Shown in pieces: positions 44,298-57,337 of a DNA stretch of 64,000 nucleotides (the first letter of the stretch is position 1; each line of letters starts with the position of its first letter). This DNA comes from Megalonaias nervosa. Its lineage: Eukaryota > Mollusca > Bivalvia > Unionida > Unionidae. The notes below the pieces were generated by a model. It saw only the letters and a program-made list of their open reading frames with translations, searched no databases and was not told the DNA's origin. A program made the translations under genes and the position numbers. The DNA lies in contig JAECUM010001167.1 of assembly GCA_016617855.1 (NCBI GenBank), forward strand, positions 62,001 through 126,000. Reading direction: 5' to 3'.

Positions 44298-44913
44298 ATG
44301 AGCTATTTAAATGATGATGCTTTGGAAAGGTGTAAAATCCTGGAACTTAAATCATACCTGAGACAACATGGGCAGAATGTTAGTGGGAGAAAAGAAGAAT
44401 TAGTCAAGCGAGGGAAGGGGATTAAAGCATTGGACCTATAAGATGTAAATTATGTTTCGTTAAATGATCAGCAGGGACACAATTCAAGGACAACCGAGAA
44501 ACTGGTCACTCCTCTTTGTGAGAAAATGCCATCGCTGTCATCATTGAATAATTGGACGAAAGGTCTGTGTAACATTCCTAATTTTACAGACAATGATGTT
44601 TACAGTTATTTAGTTTTGACAATGAAGGCAAAGCAAAAGTTGAAGAGTGAAGTGTTTTTTCAAAACTGGCACATCCACAATGTTGAATTTAACAATGTTT
44701 CGGAGGAATGTTCACATTGTTATTTGAGATGTCAAGCGATACCGTCACTACCAAACAGCGATAAGAAGGATTATACTGTATGGGTTAGTCTGTCCAAAGT
44801 CACTGGAATTATAGGTTACTGTATTTGTATTGGAAAATGTGAACGAGTTTTTTGGATGGGTATACTGCACGACCTTGGGAGGAACAGTATGGTGCCAGAA
44901 AATAATGGACACT
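44298..44913 (+). pseudogene. SAP-domain protein fragment of the SWIM/YqaJ family
   Basis: An ATG at 44298 opens MSYLNDDALERCKILELKSY and LRQHGQNVSGRKEELVKRGK, a SAP DNA-binding domain (about residues 8-42). A TAA follows at 44439, but the same frame continues to 44913 with PSLSSLNNWTKG, NFTDNDVYSYL and PSLPNSDKKDYTVWVSLSK, a layout that precedes the SWIM finger in this family; the finger is then degenerate (GYCICIGKCE). It is probably the 5' part of another copy of the gene family at 33890-37720, disabled by the TAA. Confidence 0.5.
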
Positions 44914-45026
44914 AATGATATTCAATCTCATTTCATGCCAATACAAAATGTTAAGATATCGTAACTGTCAGATACTTAAAATACAGCTGCCAACTTATTG
45001 TTAAATGTGATGTCCCCAATTTTTAT

Positions 45027-45050
45027 ATATACATATATATATATATAATA
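45027..45050. repeat. (TA)n microsatellite
   Basis: Dinucleotide run of TA with one C interruption. Similar TA runs occur at 48454-48472 and 57756-57778. Confidence 0.9.
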
Positions 45051-45399
45051 ATTTGTCAAAGTAAAAATGAAAATATGTCAGGTTAGTAGGCGTAGGTTAT
45101 GTTACTTTTTTATTAAAGATTTCATTTTAATTCTCAACATAAGAACTATGCAGAGATCAGGAAGATGTTGGCATCAGCTGCTTGGGGAATTTTTTTTCGG
45201 AATTTGGCCCAGCTTATTGTCACAATGCTGCCAAAGTTTCCTGCAAGACTGAGTAGCTTGGAGCATGATACCTGTGTTTAAGTTATTTGTTTACAGTATT
45301 ATTTTATAGAAAGTAATATTTCTTGCTAAATGTTATCATTACGTGTTACAGCCGTTCCAGTGAAACATACATGGGATGCAAGGAAGTCACTTTCGGTAC

Positions 45400-48300
45400 G
45401 TAGGAGTTAGCTGGATGCTATTTTGTTTTTTATATCATTTTCATCTGAACTTTTGAGTAATGAGAGTACTCTGGCAAAATTTATAAAAAAATTTCTCTGG
45501 GTACCATTTGTGTTTAAAAATAACAGCCCTTAATCTAGACAAGCACAATATCAGAACTAGGATAGTGTTATAATAATAGTTCTGGATTTTTTAAATGACA
45601 TGTGTTGATAGCAGGTAATGCTTCTTTCAAAAAACCCAATTGCCATGCCACACATATAATCATATTCATAGGACTATGGTTTGGAAATAAGACTTCATAA
45701 AAGTCTTTGAGTTGCAAAGATTGATAGCTTAATTACTTTGTGTTTAGTTGATAGCTTAATTACTTTGTGTTTAGTTATGATTATATATAATTTTACTCTG
45801 TCATATAGCCTCTCTTCAGTGTGGTTTTTGACAGTATCATCTTCAAAGTCAGATTCAAAATGAAATATAATCTAAGCAAGATGTGTTTGAAGTTGAAGCT
45901 TTCAATTCACAACTCTTAATGGGACATATATTTTATCACAGTTTTAGGATGCTATGAAACAATATTCTAAGAAAGCAGTGGCTGTAAAACTGTAATATGA
46001 TTATTGTAATTTGACATGTTTGGTAGTAAAGCTAACAAGCTGTTGTCCTTAATGTTCGATATGGTTGCTGAATTAAAAACCAATGATTGTTTTAGTGCAC
46101 AAAAATCTTTTACTGGCTATAGTTTTAGGACTTAAAGGGTTCTTCCCTTACAAGTACAGTATGGTCCAGAGAGGATTAATGGAACCAATATTTGCTAAAG
46201 ATATCATGTGCTAATTTTAAAGACAACTGAGGTATTTAATAAATGTATAATTTATCTAGATGTATAAATGTTTAGACACATATCAAGCAGATGAAATTTC
46301 TCTCAACATGGTTGCAACAACCATAGTATGGAGGTTAATTAGGTAACTCAAGGTCTGATAAATTCTCTTTGTATGAGAAGACACATTCATTATGTCATGC
46401 TTGTCAAAAGTTTAAAACACCTGACTGCTTCCAATAATTTTCCTTTCTATAATGATTTCATTCATTTCAGAAACGTCCATATTCCATGGTTCAGTCCAGG
46501 ATAGTCTCACATTGGGAGATTGCTTATTTTCATCAATATCATACTTGTGGACAAGTGTTATGAGCCAGATGGTTGAGGTCTTTAGAATATGGGCTGCAGC
46601 ACATGCAGCATTACATATTGAGCATATTTAAGAGAGGTTTGAGAAATTATACTGATGATCTTTTTGGTATTTGTTATCTTGTTTTATTGTTATTTTTATG
46701 TTTTATAATTTACTATGAATAGTAATTGTTGTTTTCTTAAATGTTGCTCAGAACATACAAAATATTCATAAAGCGTATACCTAAGGAGAATGATATTTGT
46801 TTGGAGTTTATAGGAATTTGAAGGTATACATTTTAATCCGTAATTTGATCTGCTTGCTTATATAATAACAGCATGAAGCATCTGATCATAAGTTATATAT
46901 ATCCTCACTGTACACTGCATCGTGAGGTGTGTATATCATCACATACATCCAGAAAATTTTATGAGCGAGATTGCTCAAAACATGCCTAATATAGACAAAT
47001 GAAATTTGGTATGCCTGTTATATTCTTAGGCAAATTCAACAATTTCTACAATTTTTGTTTTGGTTTTCAACATTTCTTTCACTAATACTTTTTGGAAGTA
47101 ATTCTTGTGAATACATTTTGCAAGTATTGTAAATGGCTTAATTAAATTCTGTAGACATGTTTATATACATATGTATAGGATATGACAAAATTGTCAGGCA
47201 ATCACAGTGTTTGTTCTGCTTTGTGATATTTTTCATCACTTCTTTATCTTTACATGAACATCATTTAAATTATTTCAGCAGTAGAGATATTGCAGCCCTC
47301 AGAATGTCAAAACCATCTGCAGTTTGTACTGGAAGCTTGTGGCCTTTTAACAAGCCATTGTACTGAATCATGTTCACAGCAGCACTTCACTTCCTATGTC
47401 TGTGGCACATTGCATTCATTACTTTTAGTGAAGGAAACGTGTTCTTGATGCATTTTATTATCACAATGATCAATGACTAGAACTATACATTTATGTAAAG
47501 TTTTGGCAATAGATACATATGTCCTAATGTATGGTGAAGCTGGGTATATACTTGTGTGTCTCAGTTGAATTTTTGTCAGAACCATTTTTAGGGTCAAAGA
47601 AAAATTTTCAGAAATTTAAACATGCCTAATTTTTAATTTTAGAACTAAAATTCTGTTTAATTCTGTATATGCCAATTCATTATATAACCTTGTAACTTGG
47701 TATAATTATTGTTCTGCAATTCTGTTTTTCCTAATCTTTTTTCTGCTGCTTTCTTGTTAATTAAAAATGAAATATTACTAAGTATTGTGATTTGGGACAC
47801 ATTTTATAAGGTCCCAGAGTCTACAGGCACAATAATTCTGTAATAATTTACAATCTTTTTGTTCATATATACCTTGTAACCCCACCAAAATTTCCTTTCC
47901 TGATAAAATTAGCAGCTCAAGACAACAAGAAGCTAGTAACTTTGCCTACTATGGTTATTACAAAAGTGGCTGATCATTTTCCTTTTATGTCTTTCCATTT
48001 TATCAGTTTATGCAGCTGATGTTCACTGTGTGCCTTTTCTGTCTTTTGTTTTACATATTTTGATTATGATTAATAGCGTCACTTTTCTAATTTTAATGCT
48101 TTCAGTTTCTTTGCATTATTTGTTTTTGAATAGAATGCCTAAAGTATATTTACTTCAAAGTGTAACATAAATCTACACAATTTTTACAATCTTTACACTC
48201 TGGTTGATACAGTAAAACACTTAAAAATATAAACCAAAAGTATTTTTTGTCTTGAGAAGGTTTCCATTCACTGAGGATTTCAGAGATGTAAAGATACATA

Positions 48301-48540
48301 TTTATATGGTATAACATGTTTAGTTTTGAGGGTTTCCACTGTATGTATAAATTAATCCTTAGTTGCACAAAAAATAGGTATAAGAGGTCAGGTGTCAAAA
48401 GTGTTTTCATTGAGACATTTTACATGTCAAATAAACTTATCATATGCGTGAAGTATATATATATATATATATCAGTTTCTAATTCTGTTGAAATTAATAT
48501 TCAATAATTTGCTTTTGACATGCAGGATAACCAGTTACCT
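45400..48540. other. Non-coding stretch
   Basis: AT-rich, no supported gene. A 27-bp direct duplication (TTGATAGCTTAATTACTTTG and following bases) is seen around 45720-45775. Confidence 0.5.
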
Positions 48541-48549
48541 GGCATAAAC

Positions 48550-49318
48550 TAAAGCAGTTGAATAGCATAATCATGCCTTTATTGTTGAATAGCATAGATT
48601 ATCATGCCTTTATTGTTGAATAGCATTTCAAGTCTTTATTGTTGACTAGCATAGATAATCATGCCTTTATTGTTGAATGGCATTTCATGCCTTTATTGAA
48701 TAGCATAGATTATCATGCCTTTATTGTTGAATAGCATAGATGATCATGCCTTTATTGTTGAATATCATAGATTATTATGCCTTTATTGTTGAATAGCATT
48801 TCACACCTTTATTGTTGAATAGCATAGATTATCATGCCTTTATTGTTGAATAGCATAGATGATCATGCCTTTATTGTTGAATAGCATTTCATGTCTTTAT
48901 TGTTGAATAGCACAGATTATCATGCCTTTATTGTTGAATAGCAATGATGATCATACCTTTATTGTTGAATAGCATAGATTATCATGCCTTTATTGTTGAA
49001 TAGCATAGATGATCATGCCTTTATTGTTGAATAGCATTTCATGCCTTTATTGTTGAATAGCATAGATTATCATGCCTTTATTGTTGAATAGCAATGATGA
49101 TCATGCCTTTATTGTTGAATAGCATAGATTATCATGCCTTTATTGTTGAATAGCATTTCGTGCCTTAATTGTTGAATAGAATAGATGATCATGCCTTTAT
49201 TGTTGAATAGCATAGATTATCATGCCTTTATTGTTGAATAGCATTTCATGCCTTAATTGTTGAATAGAATAGATGATCATGCCTTTATTGTTGAATAGCA
49301 TAGATTATTATGCCTGAA
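48550..49318. repeat. Large minisatellite, ~29-bp unit with higher order
   Basis: About 27 units of TCATGCCTTTATTGTTGAAT followed by AGCATAGAT or AGCATTT. The endings alternate (AGATTA, AGATGA, ATTTCA), giving a higher-order period of about three units (roughly 83-87 bp). Copies differ by few changes, so the array has been recently expanded or homogenised. No coding frame runs through it. Confidence 0.95.
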
Positions 49319-49319
49319 T

Positions 49320-51298
49320 GTGCAGTCAAGTGAGCATGTTTAATTGTAATTGTATAATCTTTACCATGTATGTATGTATGTATTGCTGTCAAATACTAAT
49401 AACAAAACAGACTAGTCTTCAGTTAAATCATATTAAAAATTTTTTTTTTTTATCATAGGGCCCATTAAAGGGCGTTTTTTGGCAGGCTACCTGGATTAGA
49501 AGATCCAGATGCACTCAGTTAACAACCTTAAAGGGTACAATGAGTGCACTCACCTTTGTACTTGCCAGCAGCAGACCATTCCTAATTGCAATTCACATCC
49601 TGTGGATAAACAGAGCTGGGGATGAGGAGTGGCATGTTGTTCCCTTGATTTCCATCCAGGTATATCGTATGTTTATCTGTTTTGCTGTCTGTTGATGCTT
49701 TCAGTTGTAGGACTATATTTTCACAAATTACATTTTTCTGCTGTTGAAGTGTGTATTCTTTTATGTGAGCTTTACTGTCTTTCTTTGCAAATACCTCATA
49801 CTTATATTATTGAGTCATAACATTGTATGCCATGTGCAAAAGTTTGTTTACACCTGCTCATCTGGAAACCAACTTTATGTTATTTTCAGTTCAGTATTAC
49901 TCTGTTTTATGATTACTTGGTTTCCAAGTGACATGGTCTTATGAACAATTAAAATGAATATGTTCTATAGCATTATAAAGGTCTGTACAAATTTGTATTT
50001 TATTTTCAAACCACTGGTAATTATCCATCATATTCTACACCTTCTGTCCAATAATGTCAGTATGAATGATTATTTTATACTTGCATATTTTATATTGTTA
50101 TAATAAGTAAGAGTGACTTGAGAATGACGGAGAAAGACATAACAGTTTAATGTTCCTTTCTTTAGTTTACTGTTGACTTTAACTTTTATTAGATTCATAT
50201 ATTTCATGATAACCCTTGACCAAAAGAGGACCAACAACAAGAATGATATGGATGTGGTTAATTTCAGTGTAAAATTGGAATAAAATTAAAGTGAATTTTG
50301 TTCATCATTCATTTATGTCCATTAAAATGAATTTGAAATATATTCACACAATTTTATAATCTTCCACAATGCGTCATATTTCTGCATGGAAAAATACCAT
50401 CCCTTAATTTTAATTACCTTTCATCTGTCTTCATTAACATACACCATTTACATTCCCCGTTGATTGGGAAGCTTTATTTATTTATTACCGTCACCATCTT
50501 ATTGTTTACTTTCAACTGTTTGGTTTCATGTCGCTGGTCAATATGAAACCTTTTATCCCTTTTATATGATCAAAGATATAACCTTTTGTATGGTGCTAAA
50601 TAGCCTAACAGTGCTGGTGCGCTGTAAAAATACAATCAACCAACCAACATCTGCATGGGAAACATTAAACAAATGTTTTAACTGAGGCTGCATTCCATCA
50701 TCCTACACTTTTAACAACTTAAGATAATGTCAGAAAATGAAGTAGCATGACTGGTTTCATAAAATGTAAACCATTTGCAGTATGATACACAGAAATTGAT
50801 AAATATTGTTATATGACTCTATACATTTAGTATAAAAAAGAAGTGATACTAGCAAGATTTGTCAAATTCAAGAAACCACTTATTTCTCTAGAATTCAAAG
50901 TGAAACTTCATTAAGACACTGTATTGTGAAAATCCTGAGCATTCTATCACAAGTCCACAAGTATTGAGTGTTTTCATTGTATTCCATTAATCTTGAATGT
51001 GCTGATGCATCTAATCTTGAATAAGCTGATGTTACAGTAGCCTTGATATGTTGTAATGTTGTAATCCAGCATGTCTTTGAATTTACAATAATCCACAAGT
51101 AGTGTTTTAGTCCAAAATTTTGCTGACCAATTTGTAATTCCAAGGAATAATTTAAATTAATGACTCTTCTGCTTATGTACATTTGAACACAACTGAAAAC
51201 TCTGATTCCCAAAGACTGATATGAAACAGGAATAAATACTTTGTTTACCACAACCTTTGTATACAGTCACCTATTTTCTGGCAAACATCACTACCTTG
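49320..51298. other. Non-coding stretch
   Basis: No supported gene. A TATG repeat is near 49365-49382. The end of this interval (51299) begins with GGGGCTGTTCCATTA, the tip of the MITE family at 53621 and 57156, but without a matching right end. Confidence 0.5.
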
Positions 51299-51532
51299 TA
51301 GGGGCTGTTCCATTAAGACATAAATGGGACTGAGAGAAGGCTGTTTTGAAATTGGGTAGCCACCCATAGATGTGATTTACACCTTTCAGGACCCACCAAT
51401 AGAATTTATTTAACAATAAAATCACCCACCGATAGAATGGGGGGGGGATATATTACAGAAAATATTTAACTCATAGAAAGCAAAGTCTGAATATTATTTT
51501 ATTCAAGAGATGGCACAAAAATGCAATTATGT

Positions 51533-53102
51533 CAGGGTTTGACACTAATTTTTTAAGTAGGAAGCCTTCAGGACTTCCTGCTTTTGAAAACTGGTGGTCC
51601 TTCTGATTGATAGAAGGGCCTTCTCGTTTACATATCTACTTACTGAAAACAAAATCTGTAATTTATAGAATAAAACTACACACGCATACAAGGTTGTTAT
51701 TTTATCACAGTTTACATTAAATTCATCAACAATTTATATGCTTTGTTTTGTAACGCTAACAAATCTTGTGCATGGTATTTATTATCATCATTAAAATCAG
51801 CATCATCATAAGCAGCATCAAGATCACAGTCAGACACACCATCCGTTTGCATTGCAACATTCACTTTTTCATCCATTCATTCCCATATCTCTCTGACACA
51901 ATGCCCACTATAGCATGACTGATGGTTTCACTGTCTACCTTGGGTACATTGTTTATACCAAGAAAATGAATTTAAACCAAAGAAGAAATACTAAATTATT
52001 GAATTAACAAAATTAAATAAACTAGAATGGAACTAATGTTAAATTGGCAGTTTAAGAGTTTACTGTATTATAAATGGAATGGATCTAAATCTAAATTTCT
52101 GTTTCATAGTTTAAATTCAATGGTTTAAAATGAAAGTTATTAACATTTACCTTTCACTCGATAGAATGTATACAATTTCTGCCTCTTTGTTAAATGTGTC
52201 AGTGGAGTAATCACTAATAACTGAAAAAAAACCTGATTGAAGGAAATGATATGGTCCTGTTCTGACCCTACGATTATCAGCAATAGCCCCGATAAATTTC
52301 TGACAATATTTGTCCATCAGGCAGGTACTGCCAATTTCCAAATCTTGTCCAACTCACATAATTTCACATAGTATATGGGCCTCCAAGTTTCTTGACAAAA
52401 TGAGCATTTCTAAACATGACACAGTTTTTCAAAGGCTGCCTTATTCAGTAAGGTAACACTCCTCACTTTCAGAACAGCCAGGGGCTGCCGTCAGCTCATG
52501 GGTTCTGATTGTATCAATTTTAAAGTTATATTGCAGCCAACTACAAATGTTCCCGATCGTATTATATGCTGAACAAACTGAATATGTCATCTCATCCTTC
52601 TTGCTGTAGTTTAGCCACGGAACTTCCTGCTTCCAGGTATCTTGGAATTTTCATTCTCTTCTGGTTTTATCGTACAAATGTATTTAGAGTATCTTGTCTT
52701 TGGGGGAGGGGGAGATAGACACTGTAAAATAATCTCCACATTTTTCGAACACAAAACCACATAACAAAAAGTCGATCGCCTAAATGCTTGATGATCTTAT
52801 ATGATTAACAAAGTAAGCACCCAAATGACAATTTATGGTAGGCACCCAAATGACAATGATAATTTGAATTAAATGGCATAGGCATGATCTTTGTTTTGTT
52901 TTATCATTTCACTTTCGATTTTCGCCATATTTGACATGTTTATAATTAAAATCAAGATTTATACAATCCTATAACATGGGATAAATAACATCCACAATTT
53001 AAAATTGCAGGCCCCACAGACCACCCAGCTTTAGGAAAGTGGTGGTCCTTCTGAAAATCAGGTGGCCTTAGGCCAGCAGACCTGTGTTAGTGTCAAACCC
53101 CG
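51533..53102 (-). mobile_element. hAT-like transposon remnant with transposase fossil
   Basis: Inverted ends GGGTTTGACACTAA (near 51535) and TTAGTGTCAAACCC (ending at 53100), with TATGT adjacent on both sides (51528-51532 and 53103-53107). hAT elements normally duplicate 8 bp, so the flank match is only suggestive. On the minus strand, 52440-52147 encodes LFRNAHFVKKLGGP and then GSTCLMDKYCQKFIGAIADN and FFSVISDYSTDTFNKEAEIV, matching the 'FxSVxSDGSTD...EEIVY' catalytic region of ZNF862/KIAA1586-type hAT transposases. The frame is otherwise lost. Confidence 0.7.
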
Positions 53103-53620
53103 TATGTAGGTCCCAACATATGGGACAATGTTTTGTTGTAGAATTTGAGCAGTGCTCTCAGGTCAAAATTGTTTTCACTCATTTTTGTGAAAATACGGAA
53201 AAAAAGTAGTGAAGGAAATACTATTTAACCAATGCCTGATGTTACTGTACTTGTGTAGACAAATAATAAAACCATAAATTTGCAATCCTATCAATTAACT
53301 GTTGTGAGTGGTTACATTAGGAAAACCCCTTTCTTAAAATATATGAACTCATGTTGGTGGTTAGAAAGAAGTTTTTAGTTCATTCATATACCAACTTTAA
53401 TGCTTCATTGTGTTACTGAGTATTTTAGTAATGGGAATGTTTTATCTGCAACAAGGAAATTTAGACAAACAAAATGGTGTGAAGGCATGTGTGTATTTGC
53501 TGTCATGTACACGTTACAGGGTTTGTTTCAATGAAGTTTACAAATTGTTTTCAACTGCCATTTTATAGTGTACTTTTATAAATCAGGAAAAAATAATTCT
53601 TCTTTAAGGGTAGTCGATTC

Positions 53621-53802
53621 AGGGCTGTTCCATTACATTATACCCAGGGAAGGCAGTTTTAAAAAAAATATATGCCAGGGTAGTTCAATTTCAGAGTTCA
53701 ATGTTAAAACGACAAGATAATTCTAAATTCCATCTATTGGTGAGTACCCCACTTCAAAAGTGCCTTCCCTGGGTCCCATGTATATTTTAATGGAACAGCC
53801 CT
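53621..53802. mobile_element. MITE with GGGCTGTTCC ends, copy 1
   Basis: AGGGCTGTTCCATTA at 53621 and TAATGGAACAGCCCT ending at 53802 form terminal inverted repeats, with an inner pair CCCAGGGAAGGCA and TGCCTTCCCTGGG. Copy 2 is at 57156-57337. A left tip only is at 51299 and a diverged relative at 60689. Ends resemble hAT-type MITEs; no clear target duplication. Confidence 0.8.
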
Positions 53803-55574
53803 CAGCATTTTTACTAACTTGCAATTATAATACTGTAATCTAGTTAGTCCAATCAGTTAAAATTCATTACAATGTATAGCTTCTACAGTGCTCTCAAGTC
53901 ATGTGGCCAAAATACACTGCATATGAATATGATAATTTTTATATATATTCGTGTTTATAATATACATACAACTCAGTTTCTACTTGAAAATAAAATATTG
54001 CTTAAAACCAGTGGTAAACGCTGTAACAAGATAACCGAGTTGGGATTTCGAACTTGAAACAGAACACTCTTGATGGTAATACAGATATAATGTTTATTGA
54101 TGTATGATTTAAATAAGAAAATAAATATGATTGATACGTGCGTGTATGTGTCCAAATATTGGACAAATTAACATAATACGCACGAAATATAAAAATGCAA
54201 CAAATATAAATACAAATGAATGACTTTACATAGTACAAGGACAAAGGTGAACAAATCACAGCAATTTCACACGATGAAAATAACGGGTGTTTTACTCAAT
54301 AGTAAAAAATGAAGTATTCACTCAACTAGTGAAAAAATGAGATATTGTTTTATTCAAATAGTAAAATGTGGTGAATTGATTGGAGAGATATTATACAAAA
54401 ATATCTTATACACTCCCAAAACAATGGGTATAACAAAACCCCAAAAATTAGCCCATGGCTAAAAGATTACATACATAGAGTAACACAAAAACACTCTGTC
54501 AAAATTACACATGGCTACCAGTCACACTGATCAATCAAGTAAGTATCGTTACAGGTAGTCACCGACCAGTTTCAATTCCTTCTATGGTTAGCTCTGTAGC
54601 TGGTACCACGTCGACCACGATCCCTCTGATCAGTCTGGTCACTCTAGTCGGCTCTATAGTTGCTATGTTCACTCTAGTCACCCTGGTCAGCTGAAAATAC
54701 AACTAATACCGTGTACTATTCATGACACAGGCATATAAGATAAAACCTAATGGCGTTATATACGGTAAGTTATGTAAATTACATTATCGGAACAATATTA
54801 CAGAACAATAAACAGGTTCAAAAGTAAACCTGTGTCCGATGAGATTCCTATGGTACTAAACGTTTCTTAATAAAATTCAGCTTTATTTTGCTAATATAAG
54901 ATCTCTTGCTAAGTCACAAACAAGAATAGAAAAATATTTGCGTTATACTACGCAAGCCAAAGCTACACTGAAAACATGCAAAAATGAACGTAGTAGTACA
55001 ATAACTAACTTACAATATACAAAAGAATTAATATACATAAGAAATGTATAAATTACATACCTCTACAGCTGAAGATGTGCAAGTCCCTAAGTAGACTGCT
55101 TACTGACAAGACTTTCCGTAATGTGAAGATATCACATGATATCACATTACAGTGAGGCATTTATACACATGGGATGTAGTCTTTATCGTCTGGGAAATTC
55201 GGTTTTTCCTATCGAAAGCACTTCGCACGTGTGGCATAGGATGAACCGAACTCACTGTTTGGATATACAATATACAAAAATCACCCTCAGATATCGTTGT
55301 ACACAAAAAACGAAACCCGAGTACATGTATTTAATAAATAGAGAGATTCATACAATTCCGTGACAAATGCATACTGACAAATAGAGAGCATAATTCAAAT
55401 AAGAGAATGAAAACACACACATGCATAATCTCTCTCTCTCTCTCTATATATATCTTGCTTTGCGTCCACTTCTCCCTGTTTAGCTCACTTCTCCCTGTTC
55501 TGTCCAAAAGAAAGAAGTCATTTCTCTCTAAAATTCAAGTCTGGCTTAAACCCTGTTGTGTGTGTGTGTGTATA
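53803..55574. other. Non-coding stretch with short simple repeats
   Basis: No supported gene. Includes a CT-rich run (55427-55446) followed by TA repeats, and a TG run (about 55556-55572) directly abutting the Tigger copy. Confidence 0.5.
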
Positions 55575-56733
55575 CAGTCCTACCCGTTTATGTCGACATC
55601 CTCGGGCCCAAGGAAATATTGTCGACATAGGCGGATGTTGAGATAAGTGGGGGGGGGGTCTGAAAAAAAGATACAAGTTAAATTCGTCAGTAAGGGTGAC
55701 CTGTCGTCATTGAGTAGCATTTACACTTTGAGAAAACAATCAAAATTTTGAGTACATGAAGACAAAACCAGTGTGAAATACACTTGCATATTGACAAATT
55801 ACATTTTGGTTACCTTTTGTGTAATGAAATCCACAATAAAATATTGCATCGGTCACATCTTGATATGAAAAACATTCACTACGATATTCAATGTTGGCAT
55901 TAACACATGGTTGCATAGTTGTTATTTACCTGCTTCATGTACATGTACTTAAATTGGCCTAGATTTTGGTCAGTCTGTTCCCATCTTATTGAGGCTACCA
56001 AGGGGATGGGGCTATTCACAGGGAAATGAAAACCTGTCAACAAGTAGCTTTCAGCCATCCTGACAGGGTGTTATGTTTAAGAGAAAATTTTTCACAGACA
56101 TCTTTGCGAGATGCCCCACCCTCAACATCCTTAACAGCCAGATGTTTAGTTTCCAGAGACTGTAAATTTAATCTGCGTTTTACACTGCCATTGGTAGCCA
56201 TCATAAATATAAATAAAGTTAAAAAGGAAACTTTCATAGCACAATAAACTTGTTTTAATCACCGATCACTTTGGAAAATGCAAGAATTGATCAGATTTCA
56301 TTGCATTTAAATCGCTGCAAGAGGCCAACTTTATAGGACCAAACAAAAGCCTGTTTTTTTTTTTTTCCGACTGCGACATTAAAGCCTCGCAGCAAGATCA
56401 ACTAATTGTTGAACAAAGTATGGGTCAGAACTGGCAGCTGGTCGACATAAATGATTAGGCGAGAAAATTAAAGCCTGGCGGCAAGATCAACTAATTGTTG
56501 AACAAAGTATGAGTCGGAACTGGCCGCTTGTCGACATAAATGATTAGAAAACAAAGGATTTGTTCAAGTTGGGACCAAGGGCTCCTGTCCACATGTACGT
56601 TTATCTTTTATCTCGACGTCGACATAAGCATGACAATTTTAGTAGTAATAGTAGACCAAGGGACCGGGACTTTGCTTTTTTGTCGAAATAGGTGGCTTGT
56701 CGACATAAGTGATGTCGATATAAGCAGGTAGGA

Positions 56734-56736
<3 letters not shown>
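55575..56736 (-). mobile_element. pogo/Tigger-like DNA transposon, copy 2 (inverted)
   Basis: Ends CAGTCCTACCC (55575) and GGTAGGACTG (ending 56736), flanked by TA, between a TG run and a TA run. It is 1162 bp and inverted relative to copy 1. On the minus strand at about 56200-56037 it keeps an intact N-terminal helix-turn-helix: ATNGSVKRRLNLQSLETKHL, then VEGGASRKDVCEKFSLKHNT and LSGWL, the CENP-B-N type domain that binds transposon ends. The catalytic part is deleted. Confidence 0.88.
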
Positions 56737-56773
<37 letters not shown>

Positions 56774-57155
56774 ATACACATACACACACATGCAAACAGT
56801 AAAGATTATTTATGATACAATGAAAATGGGGATTGTTTTATAAAATTACAACAGAGAAAAGATTACCAGATTATATTAAAATTTATTGTTTATTTTTAAC
56901 AAGTTTTTGTACATGTCTGTGTCGTGAATGTTATACATCATGGAGTAAACAATTTATACTGGTATGATCACTCAGAGATATTTATTTTTAAATTTGTAAT
57001 TTAATTTTCACAATTTTTCAAAATATGTCATGATGAAAATTAAACCTGTACACCACCAAGTTTTACTATCTGCTGAAAGTGTTAACATACATATACATGA
57101 ACCAGCTGGTGAATCATAAAAATCACTTTTGTGTGGAAACATCTCTGTTCATTAT

Positions 57156-57337
57156 GGGCTGTTCCATTTAAAAAACATGCTACCCAGGGAAGACAGTTTT
57201 TAAATATATGACAGGGTACATTGATTTGACAGAGTTAATATTAAAGTGATAAGAAATTTCTAAATTGCATCTACAGGTGAGTACCCCACTTTAATAGTGC
57301 CTTCCCTGGGTCCCATGTATGTTTTAATGGAGCAGCC
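57156..57337. mobile_element. MITE with GGGCTGTTCC ends, copy 2
   Basis: Aligns along its whole length with 53621-53802, including GAGTACCCCACTT and GTGCCTTCCCTGGGTCCCAT. Ends GGGCTGTTCCATTTAAAA and TTTTAATGGAGCAGCC. Confidence 0.8.

Noticed and set aside
50895..51251. 118-codon minus-strand ORF
   Set aside because: Unremarkable composition, no splice or promoter context, no recognisable domain; likely chance in AT-rich DNA.
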